Positions 1 to 5,898 of a DNA stretch of 18,155 nucleotides are shown in pieces. Location: NCBI GenBank assembly GCA_031268125.1, contig JAIRXT010000114.1, positions 1-18,155 of the forward strand, written 5' to 3'. Origin of the DNA: Treponema sp. Lineage in GTDB: Bacteria; Spirochaetota; Spirochaetia; Treponematales; Breznakiellaceae. The position numbers and the translations under genes are program-made. The notes beneath the pieces were generated by a model. That model was not told where the DNA came from. It did no database searches and was given only the letters and a program-made list of their open reading frames with translations. Each line of letters starts with the position of its first letter. The first letter of the stretch is position 1.

Positions 1-50
1 TCTCCATTATTGGGGCGCCCTATTTTATCTACCTTATGGTGAAACAGTAG
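1..50 (+). CDS. FecCD-type ABC transporter permease, C-terminal end only
   Basis: Only the last 15 codons are present: frame 3 reads SIIGAPYFIYLMVKQ and stops at the TAG at 48-50. A GxPxFxxLL-like end is typical of the BtuC/FecCD permeases that import iron-siderophores, heme or cobalamin. An ABC ATPase of the matching class starts 12 nt downstream, which fits a permease-ATPase operon. The rest of the gene lies outside the window, so the family call depends on this short tail and on the neighbour. Confidence 0.6.
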   Translation, partial: SIIGAPYFIYLMVKQ

Positions 51-62
51 CAGGGGGATACC

Positions 63-869
63 GTGGGTTTTACAGAAAGCGGAATTGTGGCGGAGAATCT
101 GAGCCTTGGCTACGGCGGCAAGCCGGTAATCCGGGGGCTGAACGTGGCTATTCCCAAGGGGGCGGTAACGGTTATTATCGGCGCCAACGGCTGCGGAAAA
201 TCCACCCTCCTCAAGGGTATCGCCCGGATTCTGAAGCCCGAGGCGGGGTCTGTCCGGCTTGACGGGCGGGACATACACGCCTCCCCTTCCAGGGAAATTG
301 CCCGGCGTCTGGCGGTGCTTCCCCAAAGCCCCCGGGCCCCGGAGGGCATGACCGTGGAAGAACTGGCGGCCTACGGCCGGTTCCCCCACAAGAGCGGCTT
401 TGGAACCCTGGGGCGGGAGGACTTTGAGATTATCCGGGAATCCCTGCGGATTGCCGGGATCGAGGACTACCGCGGCCGGCCCCTGTCGGACCTTTCCGGG
501 GGCCAGCGCCAGCGGGCCTGGATTGCCATGACCCTGTGTCAGAAGACGGAGTTCATGCTCCTGGACGAACCGACAACCTACCTGGACATGGCCCACCAGA
601 TGGAGATTCTGACCCTCCTTTCCGTTCTCAACCGCCGGGAAGGGCGGACCATCGTCATGGTGCTCCACGAGCTCAACAACGCCTCCCGCTTTGCCGATCA
701 TATCCTGGCCATGAAGGACGGCTTCCTCCTGGCGGAGGGCCCCCCGGAAGGGGTCGTTACCCGGGAAAATCTACGTGAGATCTACCGGATCGAGGCGGAA
801 CTGGCGGCCGACTCTAAAACCGGCAAGCCCATCTGCCTGTCCTATGAAAACTGCGGCGGGGAGCAGTAA
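63..869 (+). CDS. ABC transporter ATP-binding protein, FepC/FecE/BtuD type
   Basis: A 268-residue cytoplasmic ATPase that would power import through the upstream FecCD-type permease. All motifs are intact: Walker A GANGCGKST (40-48), Q-loop Gln88, ABC signature LSGGQ (144-148), Walker B FMLLDEP (164-170) and the switch His202 in LHELNN. The form LSGGQRQRAWIAM followed by LDEPTTYLD is typical of the iron-siderophore/heme/cobalamin subfamily, and the length is normal. The start is a GTG at 63 with a purine-rich AGGGGG about 6 nt upstream. The substrate cannot be told from the sequence: FepC, HmuV and BtuD homologues look alike at this level. The C-terminal tail (KPICLSYENCGGEQ) is somewhat Cys-containing, with no assigned role. 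Confidence 0.9.
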   Translation: MGFTESGIVAENLSLGYGGKPVIRGLNVAIPKGAVTVIIGANGCGKSTLLKGIARILKPEAGSVRLDGRDIHASPSREIARRLAVLPQSPRAPEGMTVEELAAYGRFPHKSGFGTLGREDFEIIRESLRIAGIEDYRGRPLSDLSGGQRQRAWIAMTLCQKTEFMLLDEPTTYLDMAHQMEILTLLSVLNRREGRTIVMVLHELNNASRFADHILAMKDGFLLAEGPPEGVVTRENLREIYRIEAELAADSKTGKPICLSYENCGGEQ

Positions 870-901
870 ACGCCGATGCCCTGACGGGAACAGAATTCGC
901 G

Positions 902-930
902 TTGAAAAGTTTTTCCAAAATGCCCATACT
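902..930 (+). promoter_or_regulatory. Possible sigma70-like promoter of Uma2 copy 1
   Basis: TTGAAA at 902-907 and CATACT at 925-930 are 17 bp apart. The expected +1 (about 937) falls right at the Shine-Dalgarno AAGGAG (937-942), which leaves almost no leader, so this is a weak prediction. Confidence 0.3.
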
Positions 931-947
931 ACTTTGAAGGAGCTTAT

Positions 948-1496
948 ATGGCCACGGCGGAAAGAATTCAGGAAGAAAGCACCGGGAACCTTGTTGAACC
1001 GCGTTTTGAACGTATAGGCGGCATAGAATACGCCATGAGTTCACCGGGTTACAAACACCAGATAACCGCGGGGAGGCTTTTTGGACAATTAGACGCCCAA
1101 CTATCAAAACATGGTTGTATGCCGATTATTGCGCCCTTCGATGTGTACCCCCTCTACGATCAGGGGGATGAAACTACCTTTGTGCAGCCGGATATTTTTA
1201 TTGTCTGCGATACATCGAAACTTGGGGAAAACCGCTACAACGGCGCCCCCCGGTTTATTATCGAGATACTCTCCTCAAACCGATCCTACGATATGATCAC
1301 CAAGCTGAACCTTTACCAGAAAGCGGGGGTTGCGGAGTACTGGATGGTCGATACGGAAGAAAAGATCATCACCGTCCTGGAACTGTCCAACGGCTCTTAT
1401 CTTTACCCTTCCTACGGCGCCGGGCAGGAGGTTCCCCTTGTCTCCGTTCCCGGATGCACGGTAGATTTCAACAGGGTATTTGAAATTCCGGAGTAG
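948..1496 (+). CDS. Uma2 family endonuclease-like protein (DUF820), copy 1
   Basis: 182 residues. The conserved layout of the Uma2/DUF820 family, which has a PD-(D/E)XK nuclease fold, is complete: VQPDIFIVCD with the acidic Asp82, FIIEILS with Glu106, then NRSYDMITKLNLYQKAGVAEYWMVD (split here over 109-135) with Lys119. All candidate catalytic residues are present, so the protein may be active. The biological role of the family is poorly known. The start at 948 follows AAGGAG with a 5-nt gap. It is nearly identical to the following gene apart from residues 39-51. No signal peptide or membrane segment is seen, so it is probably cytoplasmic. Confidence 0.88.
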   Translation: MATAERIQEESTGNLVEPRFERIGGIEYAMSSPGYKHQITAGRLFGQLDAQLSKHGCMPIIAPFDVYPLYDQGDETTFVQPDIFIVCDTSKLGENRYNGAPRFIIEILSSNRSYDMITKLNLYQKAGVAEYWMVDTEEKIITVLELSNGSYLYPSYGAGQEVPLVSVPGCTVDFNRVFEIPE

Positions 1497-1528
1497 TTTG
1501 GGCGCATCCCCGGGCATCGGAATTCGCG

Positions 1529-1556
1529 TTGAAATTTTTTCCAAACTGCGCATACT
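1529..1556 (+). promoter_or_regulatory. Possible sigma70-like promoter of Uma2 copy 2
   Basis: TTGAAA at 1529-1534 and CATACT at 1551-1556 match the hexamers of copy 1, but the spacer is 16 bp rather than 17 because the A/T run is one base shorter. The same caution applies: the predicted +1 sits almost on the Shine-Dalgarno. Confidence 0.3.
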
Positions 1557-1573
1557 ACTTTGAAGGAGCGTAT

Positions 1574-2122
1574 ATGGCCACGGCGGAAAGAATTCAGGAA
1601 GAAACGATCGGGAACCTTGTTGAACCGCGTTTTGAACGCATAGGCGGCGTAGAATATGCCATGAGTTCACCGGGTTACAAACATCAAACGGTACTTTTGG
1701 CGATTGGAGTCCAGTTAAGAGAGAAATTGTCAAAGTACGGCTGTATGCCGATTATAGCCCCCTTCGATGTGTACCCCCTCTACGATCAGGGGGATGAAAA
1801 TACCTTTGTACAGCCGGATATTTTTGCTGTCTGCGATAAATCAAAACTTGGGGAAAACCGTTACAACGGTGCCCCCCGGTTTATTATCGAGATTCTCTCT
1901 TCAAACCGATCCTACGATATGATCACCAAGCTGAACCTCTACCAGAAAGCGGGGGTTGCGGAGTACTGGATGGTCGATACGGAAGAAAAGATCATCACCG
2001 TCCTGGAACTGTCCAACGGCTCTTATCTTTACCATTCCTACGGCGCCGGGCAGGAGGTTCCCCTTGTCTCTGTTCCCGGATGCACGATAGATTTCAACAG
2101 GGTATTTGAAATTCCGGAGTAG
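1574..2122 (+). CDS. Uma2 family endonuclease-like protein (DUF820), copy 2
   Basis: 182 residues, the same length as the upstream copy. The start is set at ATG 1574, which has AAGGAG 5 nt upstream and matches the start of copy 1. An in-frame ATG at 1529 would add 15 residues encoded by the duplicated leader and is unlikely. Candidate catalytic residues Asp82, Glu106 and Lys119 are retained. Compared with copy 1, 20 of 182 residues differ, and 11 of these lie in residues 39-51 (TVLLAIGVQLREK here, ITAGRLFGQLDAQ in copy 1). The other nine changes are scattered (S11T, T12I, I26V, H55Y, T76N, I85A, T89K, P154H, V172I). Function beyond the nuclease fold is unknown. Confidence 0.88.
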   Translation: MATAERIQEETIGNLVEPRFERIGGVEYAMSSPGYKHQTVLLAIGVQLREKLSKYGCMPIIAPFDVYPLYDQGDENTFVQPDIFAVCDKSKLGENRYNGAPRFIIEILSSNRSYDMITKLNLYQKAGVAEYWMVDTEEKIITVLELSNGSYLYHSYGAGQEVPLVSVPGCTIDFNRVFEIPE

Positions 2123-2213
2123 TTTGGGCGCATCCCCGGCAAAGCCGGACTTTACCTTGCCGTCATGGGGTGAACATGGTAGGGTAAAGGTGGTGGCATT
2201 GCCGGGAGACGGG
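2123..2213 (+). other. Uma2-pfkB intergenic segment with two stem-loops
   Basis: Directly after the Uma2 stop comes the recurrent element TTTGGGCGCATCCCCGGC (2123-2140). Its end forms a perfect hairpin CCGGC-AAA-GCCGG (2136-2148) followed by ACTTTA, which is terminator-like but has a poor U-run. Next is an inverted repeat CTTTACC (2150-2156) / GGTAAAG (2183-2189) with a 26-nt loop that itself contains CATG...CATG. The pfkB Shine-Dalgarno GGGAG is at 2204-2208. The hairpins may end Uma2 transcription or shape the pfkB leader; neither is proven. Confidence 0.4.
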
Positions 2214-3182
2214 ATGAAAAAGGTATTGTGTGTGGGCATGGTGGTCATGGATCTTCCCCTGCGGCCGGTGAGTCCCTCGATTTTTGGGCAGGACCTTTGC
2301 CGGATCGAGGCTTCTGCCTGGACTACCGGCGGGGATGCGGCCAATGTGGCCGTAAGCCTGGCCAAACTGGGAACTCCGGTTTTCTTCTGCGGTCTGGCGG
2401 GGAAGGATGTGGCCGGCGATTTTGTGGAAAGGCGTCTTAACGAATGCGGGGTAGACACTCAGGCGCTGATCCGGCATCCCACCCTGGGGACCGGGGTGTC
2501 CCATATTCTTATTGAACCGAATGGGGACCGGCATTTCCTGGTCTCCGGCAGCATCAACGATGAACTTGATTATAGTTATATTCCCGATGATCTGATCGCG
2601 GCGGCGGATATCGTCTATCTGGGCAGCGCAATGGGTTTGTACGGCATGGATCACGGGGGAACCGCGGCGCTCTTCAAACGGGCCCACGAACTGGGAAAGC
2701 TTACCCTGAGCGATTTTGTGGGGGGCGCGGAATACTCAAGCGCCGAAATTCTAACGCTTCTGGAGCCCATGCTGCGGGAAACGGACATTATTCTTCCCAG
2801 CTATCTTGAGGCAGTAAAACTGAGCGGAGAAACAGAACTGCCGCGGATCCGGGATAAATTTTCCGGCCTGGGAATAAAGCTCCTTGTTGTTAAGCTGGGG
2901 GCGGAGGGCTGTTATATTACCGATTTCAGGAACGAGTGGCGGGTTCCCACGTTTGACGAATTCAAGCCGGTGGACACCACCGGCGCGGGGGATTCCTTTG
3001 TGGGGGGCTTTATCCGGGGAACCCTGGAAGGCTGGGACCCCGAGGCCGCCGCATGCTTTGGTTCCTGCGTGGCGAGTTTTAACGTTACCAAGGTAGGGGC
3101 CACCGGCGGGGTGCCGGATTTTGACACCGCCTACCGCTACCTGATCGATCACGGGGGGGCCCGTTTTCCCCATCGGCGTTAA
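2214..3182 (+). CDS. PfkB-family carbohydrate kinase (ribokinase-like)
   Basis: 322 residues; it transfers the ATP gamma-phosphate to a sugar or nucleoside hydroxyl in the cytoplasm. Visible motifs are the N-terminal GG region (TTGGDAANVAVSLAKLG, 37-53), the beta-strand VVKLGAEGCYI (225-235) and the C-terminal PfkB signature DTTGAGDSFVGGF (254-266) with catalytic base Asp260 and its anion-hole glycines. The ATG at 2214 is preferred, with GGGAG 5 nt upstream. An in-frame ATG at 2106 would add 36 residues overlapping the end of the Uma2 gene, with no homology to the family N-terminus. The substrate cannot be assigned; the adjacent mannose-6-phosphate isomerase makes a fructose or other hexose substrate plausible, but this is inference. 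Confidence 0.88.
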   Translation: MKKVLCVGMVVMDLPLRPVSPSIFGQDLCRIEASAWTTGGDAANVAVSLAKLGTPVFFCGLAGKDVAGDFVERRLNECGVDTQALIRHPTLGTGVSHILIEPNGDRHFLVSGSINDELDYSYIPDDLIAAADIVYLGSAMGLYGMDHGGTAALFKRAHELGKLTLSDFVGGAEYSSAEILTLLEPMLRETDIILPSYLEAVKLSGETELPRIRDKFSGLGIKLLVVKLGAEGCYITDFRNEWRVPTFDEFKPVDTTGAGDSFVGGFIRGTLEGWDPEAAACFGSCVASFNVTKVGATGGVPDFDTAYRYLIDHGGARFPHRR

Positions 3183-3196
3183 TCAGGTATACCAAC

Positions 3197-3203
3197 AAGG
3201 AGG
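3197..3203 (+). promoter_or_regulatory. Strong Shine-Dalgarno of the mannose-6-phosphate isomerase gene
   Basis: AAGGAGG lies 6 nt before ATG 3210 and 14 nt after the pfkB stop, which fixes the start and suggests co-transcription with the kinase gene. Confidence 0.75.
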
Positions 3204-3209
3204 CGTGTT

Positions 3210-4385
3210 ATGTCCGATCTGTACCACCGGCCCTGGAGGCTGGTACCCAATAAGATCCGCGGTTCGGGGGGCCGGGAAATCGACAAACTCCGGGGGGTCT
3301 ACCCTCCGAAGGATGATCCGGCGGGTTCTGAAGCCTGGATTGGATCGGTAACCAGGGTGGGGAATCCGCCCCCCGGCGAACCCCACCGGGGCTGTTCGGA
3401 AGTGGAACTACCCGGCGGCTTTGCCGATGGCTCTGCCGCCGGCAAAGCCGGGAGTTCTGCCGGGGGCAGGCGGATGTACCTCTTCGAGGCCATCAACCTG
3501 GCCCCGGAAGAGGTGCTGGGGCCCCGGCACCTGGAACGGCACGGAAAAGACACCCTGGGGATGCTTATCAAATACCTGGACGCGCAGAAACAGTACGTCC
3601 TCCAGGCCCACCCCACCCGGCCCTGGGCAAAGAAGATGTGGAACAGCGATTTTGGGAAAGAGGAAAGCTGGTACGTCATCGGAACCCGGGACGACACGGC
3701 GGAGCCTGCCTACATCCTCCTGGGCTTTAAGGAGGGCATTACCCGGGAAAAGTTCGAGGAACTCTACCGCCGGGACGATCTGCCGGCCCTGGAACAGCTC
3801 TGCCATAAAATCCAGGTAAAGACCGGGGAGACCTACTTTGTGGGCGGCGGAGTCCCCCATGCCCTGGGGGAGGGCTGCTTTGTCATCGAAGTCCAGGAAC
3901 CCAGCGACATTACCGTGGTGCCTATCAGCCACAAAAAACGTTACGAAGCTATGAAGGCTATGGTGGGAAAGGATCCCCGCCTTAAGACGGAAGATGAAAA
4001 ACTCTACGACGAGCGGATGCTGGGGGCCTTTGTCTATGAAGGCTGCGGTGAGGAAGAAAACCTGCGGCGCCGGCGGATTCCCCCCCGGCTGATTCGCAGC
4101 GGGGACTGGGGCGCGGAACACTACATCATCGGTCCCCGGGAAACCGGTTTCTTTTCCTACACCAGGCTTGATGTAAAGGGAAGAACTCCCGCGCCGTTGC
4201 GGGACACGGGCTTTCCCCAGGTGGGGATTGTGCTGGAAGGGGAGGGGAGCCTCCGCTGGGAGGGGGGCGAAATCCCGCTGCGCCGGGGGGACGAAGTGTT
4301 CCTGCCCTACCGCATCGACGGCGCAGCATGCTCCGCCGGAAGCCCCGGCCTTTCGGTGGTCCTCTGCCACCCGGAAGGGGCCTGA
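3210..4385 (+). CDS. manA: Class I mannose-6-phosphate isomerase
   Basis: 391 residues; interconverts mannose-6-phosphate and fructose-6-phosphate with a bound zinc. Candidate metal ligands of class I enzymes are visible: Gln132 and His134 in VLQAHP, Glu152 in KEESWYVI, and His217 in GGGVPHALG. The family segment EVQEPSD (227-233) follows. The C-terminal part is a cupin-like domain, with the GEGS and RRGDE turns typical of that fold. The gene starts 27 nt after the pfkB stop, so the two probably form one operon. Residues 69-87 (GGFADGSAAGKAGSSAGGR) form a Gly/Ala/Ser-rich stretch encoded by a palindrome (3417-3449) and look like an insertion in the loop before RMYLFEAIN. The ligand set is unaffected, so activity is likely retained. 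Confidence 0.9.
   Translation: MSDLYHRPWRLVPNKIRGSGGREIDKLRGVYPPKDDPAGSEAWIGSVTRVGNPPPGEPHRGCSEVELPGGFADGSAAGKAGSSAGGRRMYLFEAINLAPEEVLGPRHLERHGKDTLGMLIKYLDAQKQYVLQAHPTRPWAKKMWNSDFGKEESWYVIGTRDDTAEPAYILLGFKEGITREKFEELYRRDDLPALEQLCHKIQVKTGETYFVGGGVPHALGEGCFVIEVQEPSDITVVPISHKKRYEAMKAMVGKDPRLKTEDEKLYDERMLGAFVYEGCGEEENLRRRRIPPRLIRSGDWGAEHYIIGPRETGFFSYTRLDVKGRTPAPLRDTGFPQVGIVLEGEGSLRWEGGEIPLRRGDEVFLPYRIDGAACSAGSPGLSVVLCHPEGA
3417..3449 (+). repeat. Inverted repeat inside the mannose-6-phosphate isomerase gene
   Basis: GGCTTTGCCG (3417-3426) and CGGCAAAGCC (3440-3449) form a perfect 10-bp inverted repeat with a 13-nt loop. The right arm lies in CCGGCAAAGCCGG (3439-3451), a 13-mer also found after Uma2 copy 2 (2136-2148). 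The repeat encodes the Gly/Ala-rich insert of the enzyme. Confidence 0.6.
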
Positions 4386-4419
4386 TACCGGCTCCGGCGG
4401 ATCGTTTCAAACCAGGGTA

Positions 4420-5802
4420 TCAGCGCAGGTACTGTTCCGAATCTTCCATCCGGGACAGGATGGTCTCCATCAATCCCAGGTCCCAGGAAAGGTCCAGGAT
4501 ACAGTACTTGTTCCGCATCATCTGGGCCCTCCGGGCGGTGGCAATGGCCTGGCTCCGGGAAAGGCCGATGCTCTCCGGCTGCAGGGGGCAAAGGGCCCTG
4601 CCCAGCATTTCCTTGAGTTTTTCATAGGGCATCAGCCTGGCAAGAACCCGGTCCCGCAGTTCCTTGTAGTTGTCCGTAACGGCTTCCCGGATCCGCTTTA
4701 CGGCGGCATCGTCCACGTATTTTTCCAGGGCGGTCTTTACTACTAGGTCGCGGCCCCGGCTTCCTTCAAAGGCCGATGAAACCGCAAGCATCCGCTGGGA
4801 AGGGCTGGGCCGGTCCCCGGACGGGGGGGAGGGGGGACCGGCAGGGTCGGCGAAGAAGATCTCGTAGTAGGCGGCGGCGGCCAGGGTCCCGATGCTCACC
4901 TTGTGGCCGTGGGTTACGGGGACGCCGTCCAGCGAAAGGTCGTCCATCTCCCAGACGTGGCTAAAAAGGTGTTCGCTGCCGGAAACGGGACGGGAGCCCT
5001 TAAACGCCTGCATCGAAAAACCCGTAATAGCCAGGGCCTCGAACAGGGCGGCCACCGCATCGCTGTCCCCCCGGGCGGCGTTGACTGAACGTTCCAGGTA
5101 GTCCAAAAGTCCCGGCTGGGTCATGTTCCATACCGTTGTGTCGACCGGTTCCGCCGCCGGCGCCCCCGCAGGACCCGCTATGTCGCAGAGGATCCAGTCG
5201 CAACCGGCGATGATCTTGCTTGCCAGGTCCCCAAAGCCCGATGAGGAAAGGTAGGCCGGCGCCCGGGCCAGAACCTCCGGTTCCGCCGCCAGGGCCAGGG
5301 GGGCGGGGCAGGACATGGTCTGCTTGTAGCCGTCATAGAGAATCGCCGCGCCGTAGGCGGTATAGCCGTCCACACTGGCCGCCGTGGGTACGCAGAGGTA
5401 GGTCCGCCCCAGTTCCGATGCGGCCCGCTTTACCAGGTCGTTTACCGTACCCCCGCCGATGGCAACGGGAACCGTCTCGTCAAGGCCGCTCAAGGCGGAA
5501 AGCTTTTCCCTGATAGCCGTGATATGAGCATATTCCGCGTGGAGCCGGGGGTTTGCGGGGAAACAAAATTCCCCCCGTACCGGGATTCCCGCCCCGTCCA
5601 GTATCTTCTTAAGCCCGCCCCCCGCCGCTTCCCGGGTGTTTTCATCGGAGATGAGGTAGACCCCGGTCCCCCGGTAAAGCCGTGTAAGAAGCGCCGGAAT
5701 TTGGGCATAACAGCCCCGGTCGACCAGCATCTCCCTGGTTTCGTCAGCGGCTTTCAGGCAGTCCGCCAGGGAAGGAATAGCAGCCTTATCGTAATTATCC
5801 AT
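4420..5802 (-). CDS. sn-glycerol-1-phosphate dehydrogenase (EgsA/AraM) family protein
   Basis: 460 residues, related to iron-containing alcohol/polyol dehydrogenases. Family members reduce dihydroxyacetone phosphate to sn-glycerol-1-phosphate with NAD(P)H. Seen in order: nucleotide-binding GGGTVNDLVK (116-125), PTAASVDGYTA (139-149), GFGDLASK with candidate metal ligand Asp192, SGSEHLFSHVWEM with His278, and VTHGHKVSIG with His298. Divalent-metal binding at these three positions is conserved in the family. A Pro/Gly/Ser-rich stretch at 319-337 is encoded by a G-rich palindrome and looks like a linker insert. ATG 5802 has GGGAG (5809-5813) 6 nt upstream. The gene converges with the isomerase gene (34-nt gap) and diverges from the aminotransferase. 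In bacteria the product role is less clear than in archaea: AraM of Bacillus contributes to a heptaprenylglycerol lipid. A related polyol dehydrogenase function is possible. Confidence 0.82.
   Translation of the reverse strand: MDNYDKAAIPSLADCLKAADETREMLVDRGCYAQIPALLTRLYRGTGVYLISDENTREAAGGGLKKILDGAGIPVRGEFCFPANPRLHAEYAHITAIREKLSALSGLDETVPVAIGGGTVNDLVKRAASELGRTYLCVPTAASVDGYTAYGAAILYDGYKQTMSCPAPLALAAEPEVLARAPAYLSSSGFGDLASKIIAGCDWILCDIAGPAGAPAAEPVDTTVWNMTQPGLLDYLERSVNAARGDSDAVAALFEALAITGFSMQAFKGSRPVSGSEHLFSHVWEMDDLSLDGVPVTHGHKVSIGTLAAAAYYEIFFADPAGPPSPPSGDRPSPSQRMLAVSSAFEGSRGRDLVVKTALEKYVDDAAVKRIREAVTDNYKELRDRVLARLMPYEKLKEMLGRALCPLQPESIGLSRSQAIATARRAQMMRNKYCILDLSWDLGLMETILSRMEDSEQYLR
4810..4841 (-). 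repeat. G/C-rich inverted repeat inside the dehydrogenase gene
   Basis: CCGGTCCCC (4810-4818) and GGGGACCGG (4833-4841) form a perfect 9-bp inverted repeat with a 14-nt loop, and include runs of seven and six G separated by one A (4823-4836). On the coding strand it encodes the Pro/Ser-rich segment GPPSPPSGDRP. Confidence 0.6.
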
Positions 5803-5898
5803 GATTGTCTCCCGGCAGCCCCGCTGCCCGCTTACTATAACACATCATATCTGATATATTAAAAAAAGTATCCGCTATACTAACGCATAGGAGTAGTC
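5803..5898. promoter_or_regulatory. AT-rich divergent promoter region, dehydrogenase / aminotransferase
   Basis: 96 nt between two divergent starts, strikingly A/T-rich in the middle (5834-5882). For the plus-strand gene a -10 candidate TATACT is at 5876-5881, with a poor -35 TGATAT at 5852-5857 (18-bp spacer); the implied +1 near 5888 is too close to the AGGAG at 5889-5893 to be comfortable. For the minus strand a -10-like TATAGT lies at 5834-5839 with no convincing -35. Promoters are expected here, but the exact sites are uncertain. Confidence 0.4.

Larger units (their letters stand above)
893..2140 (+). repeat. Tandem direct duplication, two units of about 620 bp, each with a Uma2 gene
   Basis: Unit 1 runs from GAATTCGCGTTG at 893 to about 1513, and unit 2 from the same words at 1520 to about 2140. 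The offset is 627 bp upstream of the genes and 626 bp from the ATG onward, because of a 1-bp length difference in the A/T run of the leader. The units share the leader, Shine-Dalgarno, a 182-codon ORF and the 17 bp after the stop codon. Divergence is low except for one patch inside the ORF. The arrangement indicates duplication of a complete gene cassette, followed by limited drift. Confidence 0.9.

Noticed and set aside
893..2140. Uma2 tandem repeat as an insertion sequence or composite transposon
   Set aside because: No transposase, no terminal inverted repeats and no target-site duplication seen; the structure is a simple direct duplication.
3408..4370. Long minus-strand ORF of 320 codons opposite mannose-6-phosphate isomerase
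   Set aside because: It is an antisense shadow in GC-rich DNA; the plus-strand frame has clear family motifs and a strong SD.
4382..4423. Inverted repeat CTGATACC/GGTATCAG between the convergent isomerase and dehydrogenase genes as a terminator
   Set aside because: An 8-bp, AT-containing stem with a 26-nt loop, overlapping both stop codons and without a U-run; too weak to call.
4823..4836. G7-A-G6 run in the dehydrogenase gene as a phase-variation tract
   Set aside because: Interrupted and short; fully explained by Pro/Ser codons in an intact frame. Kept only as part of the palindrome note.
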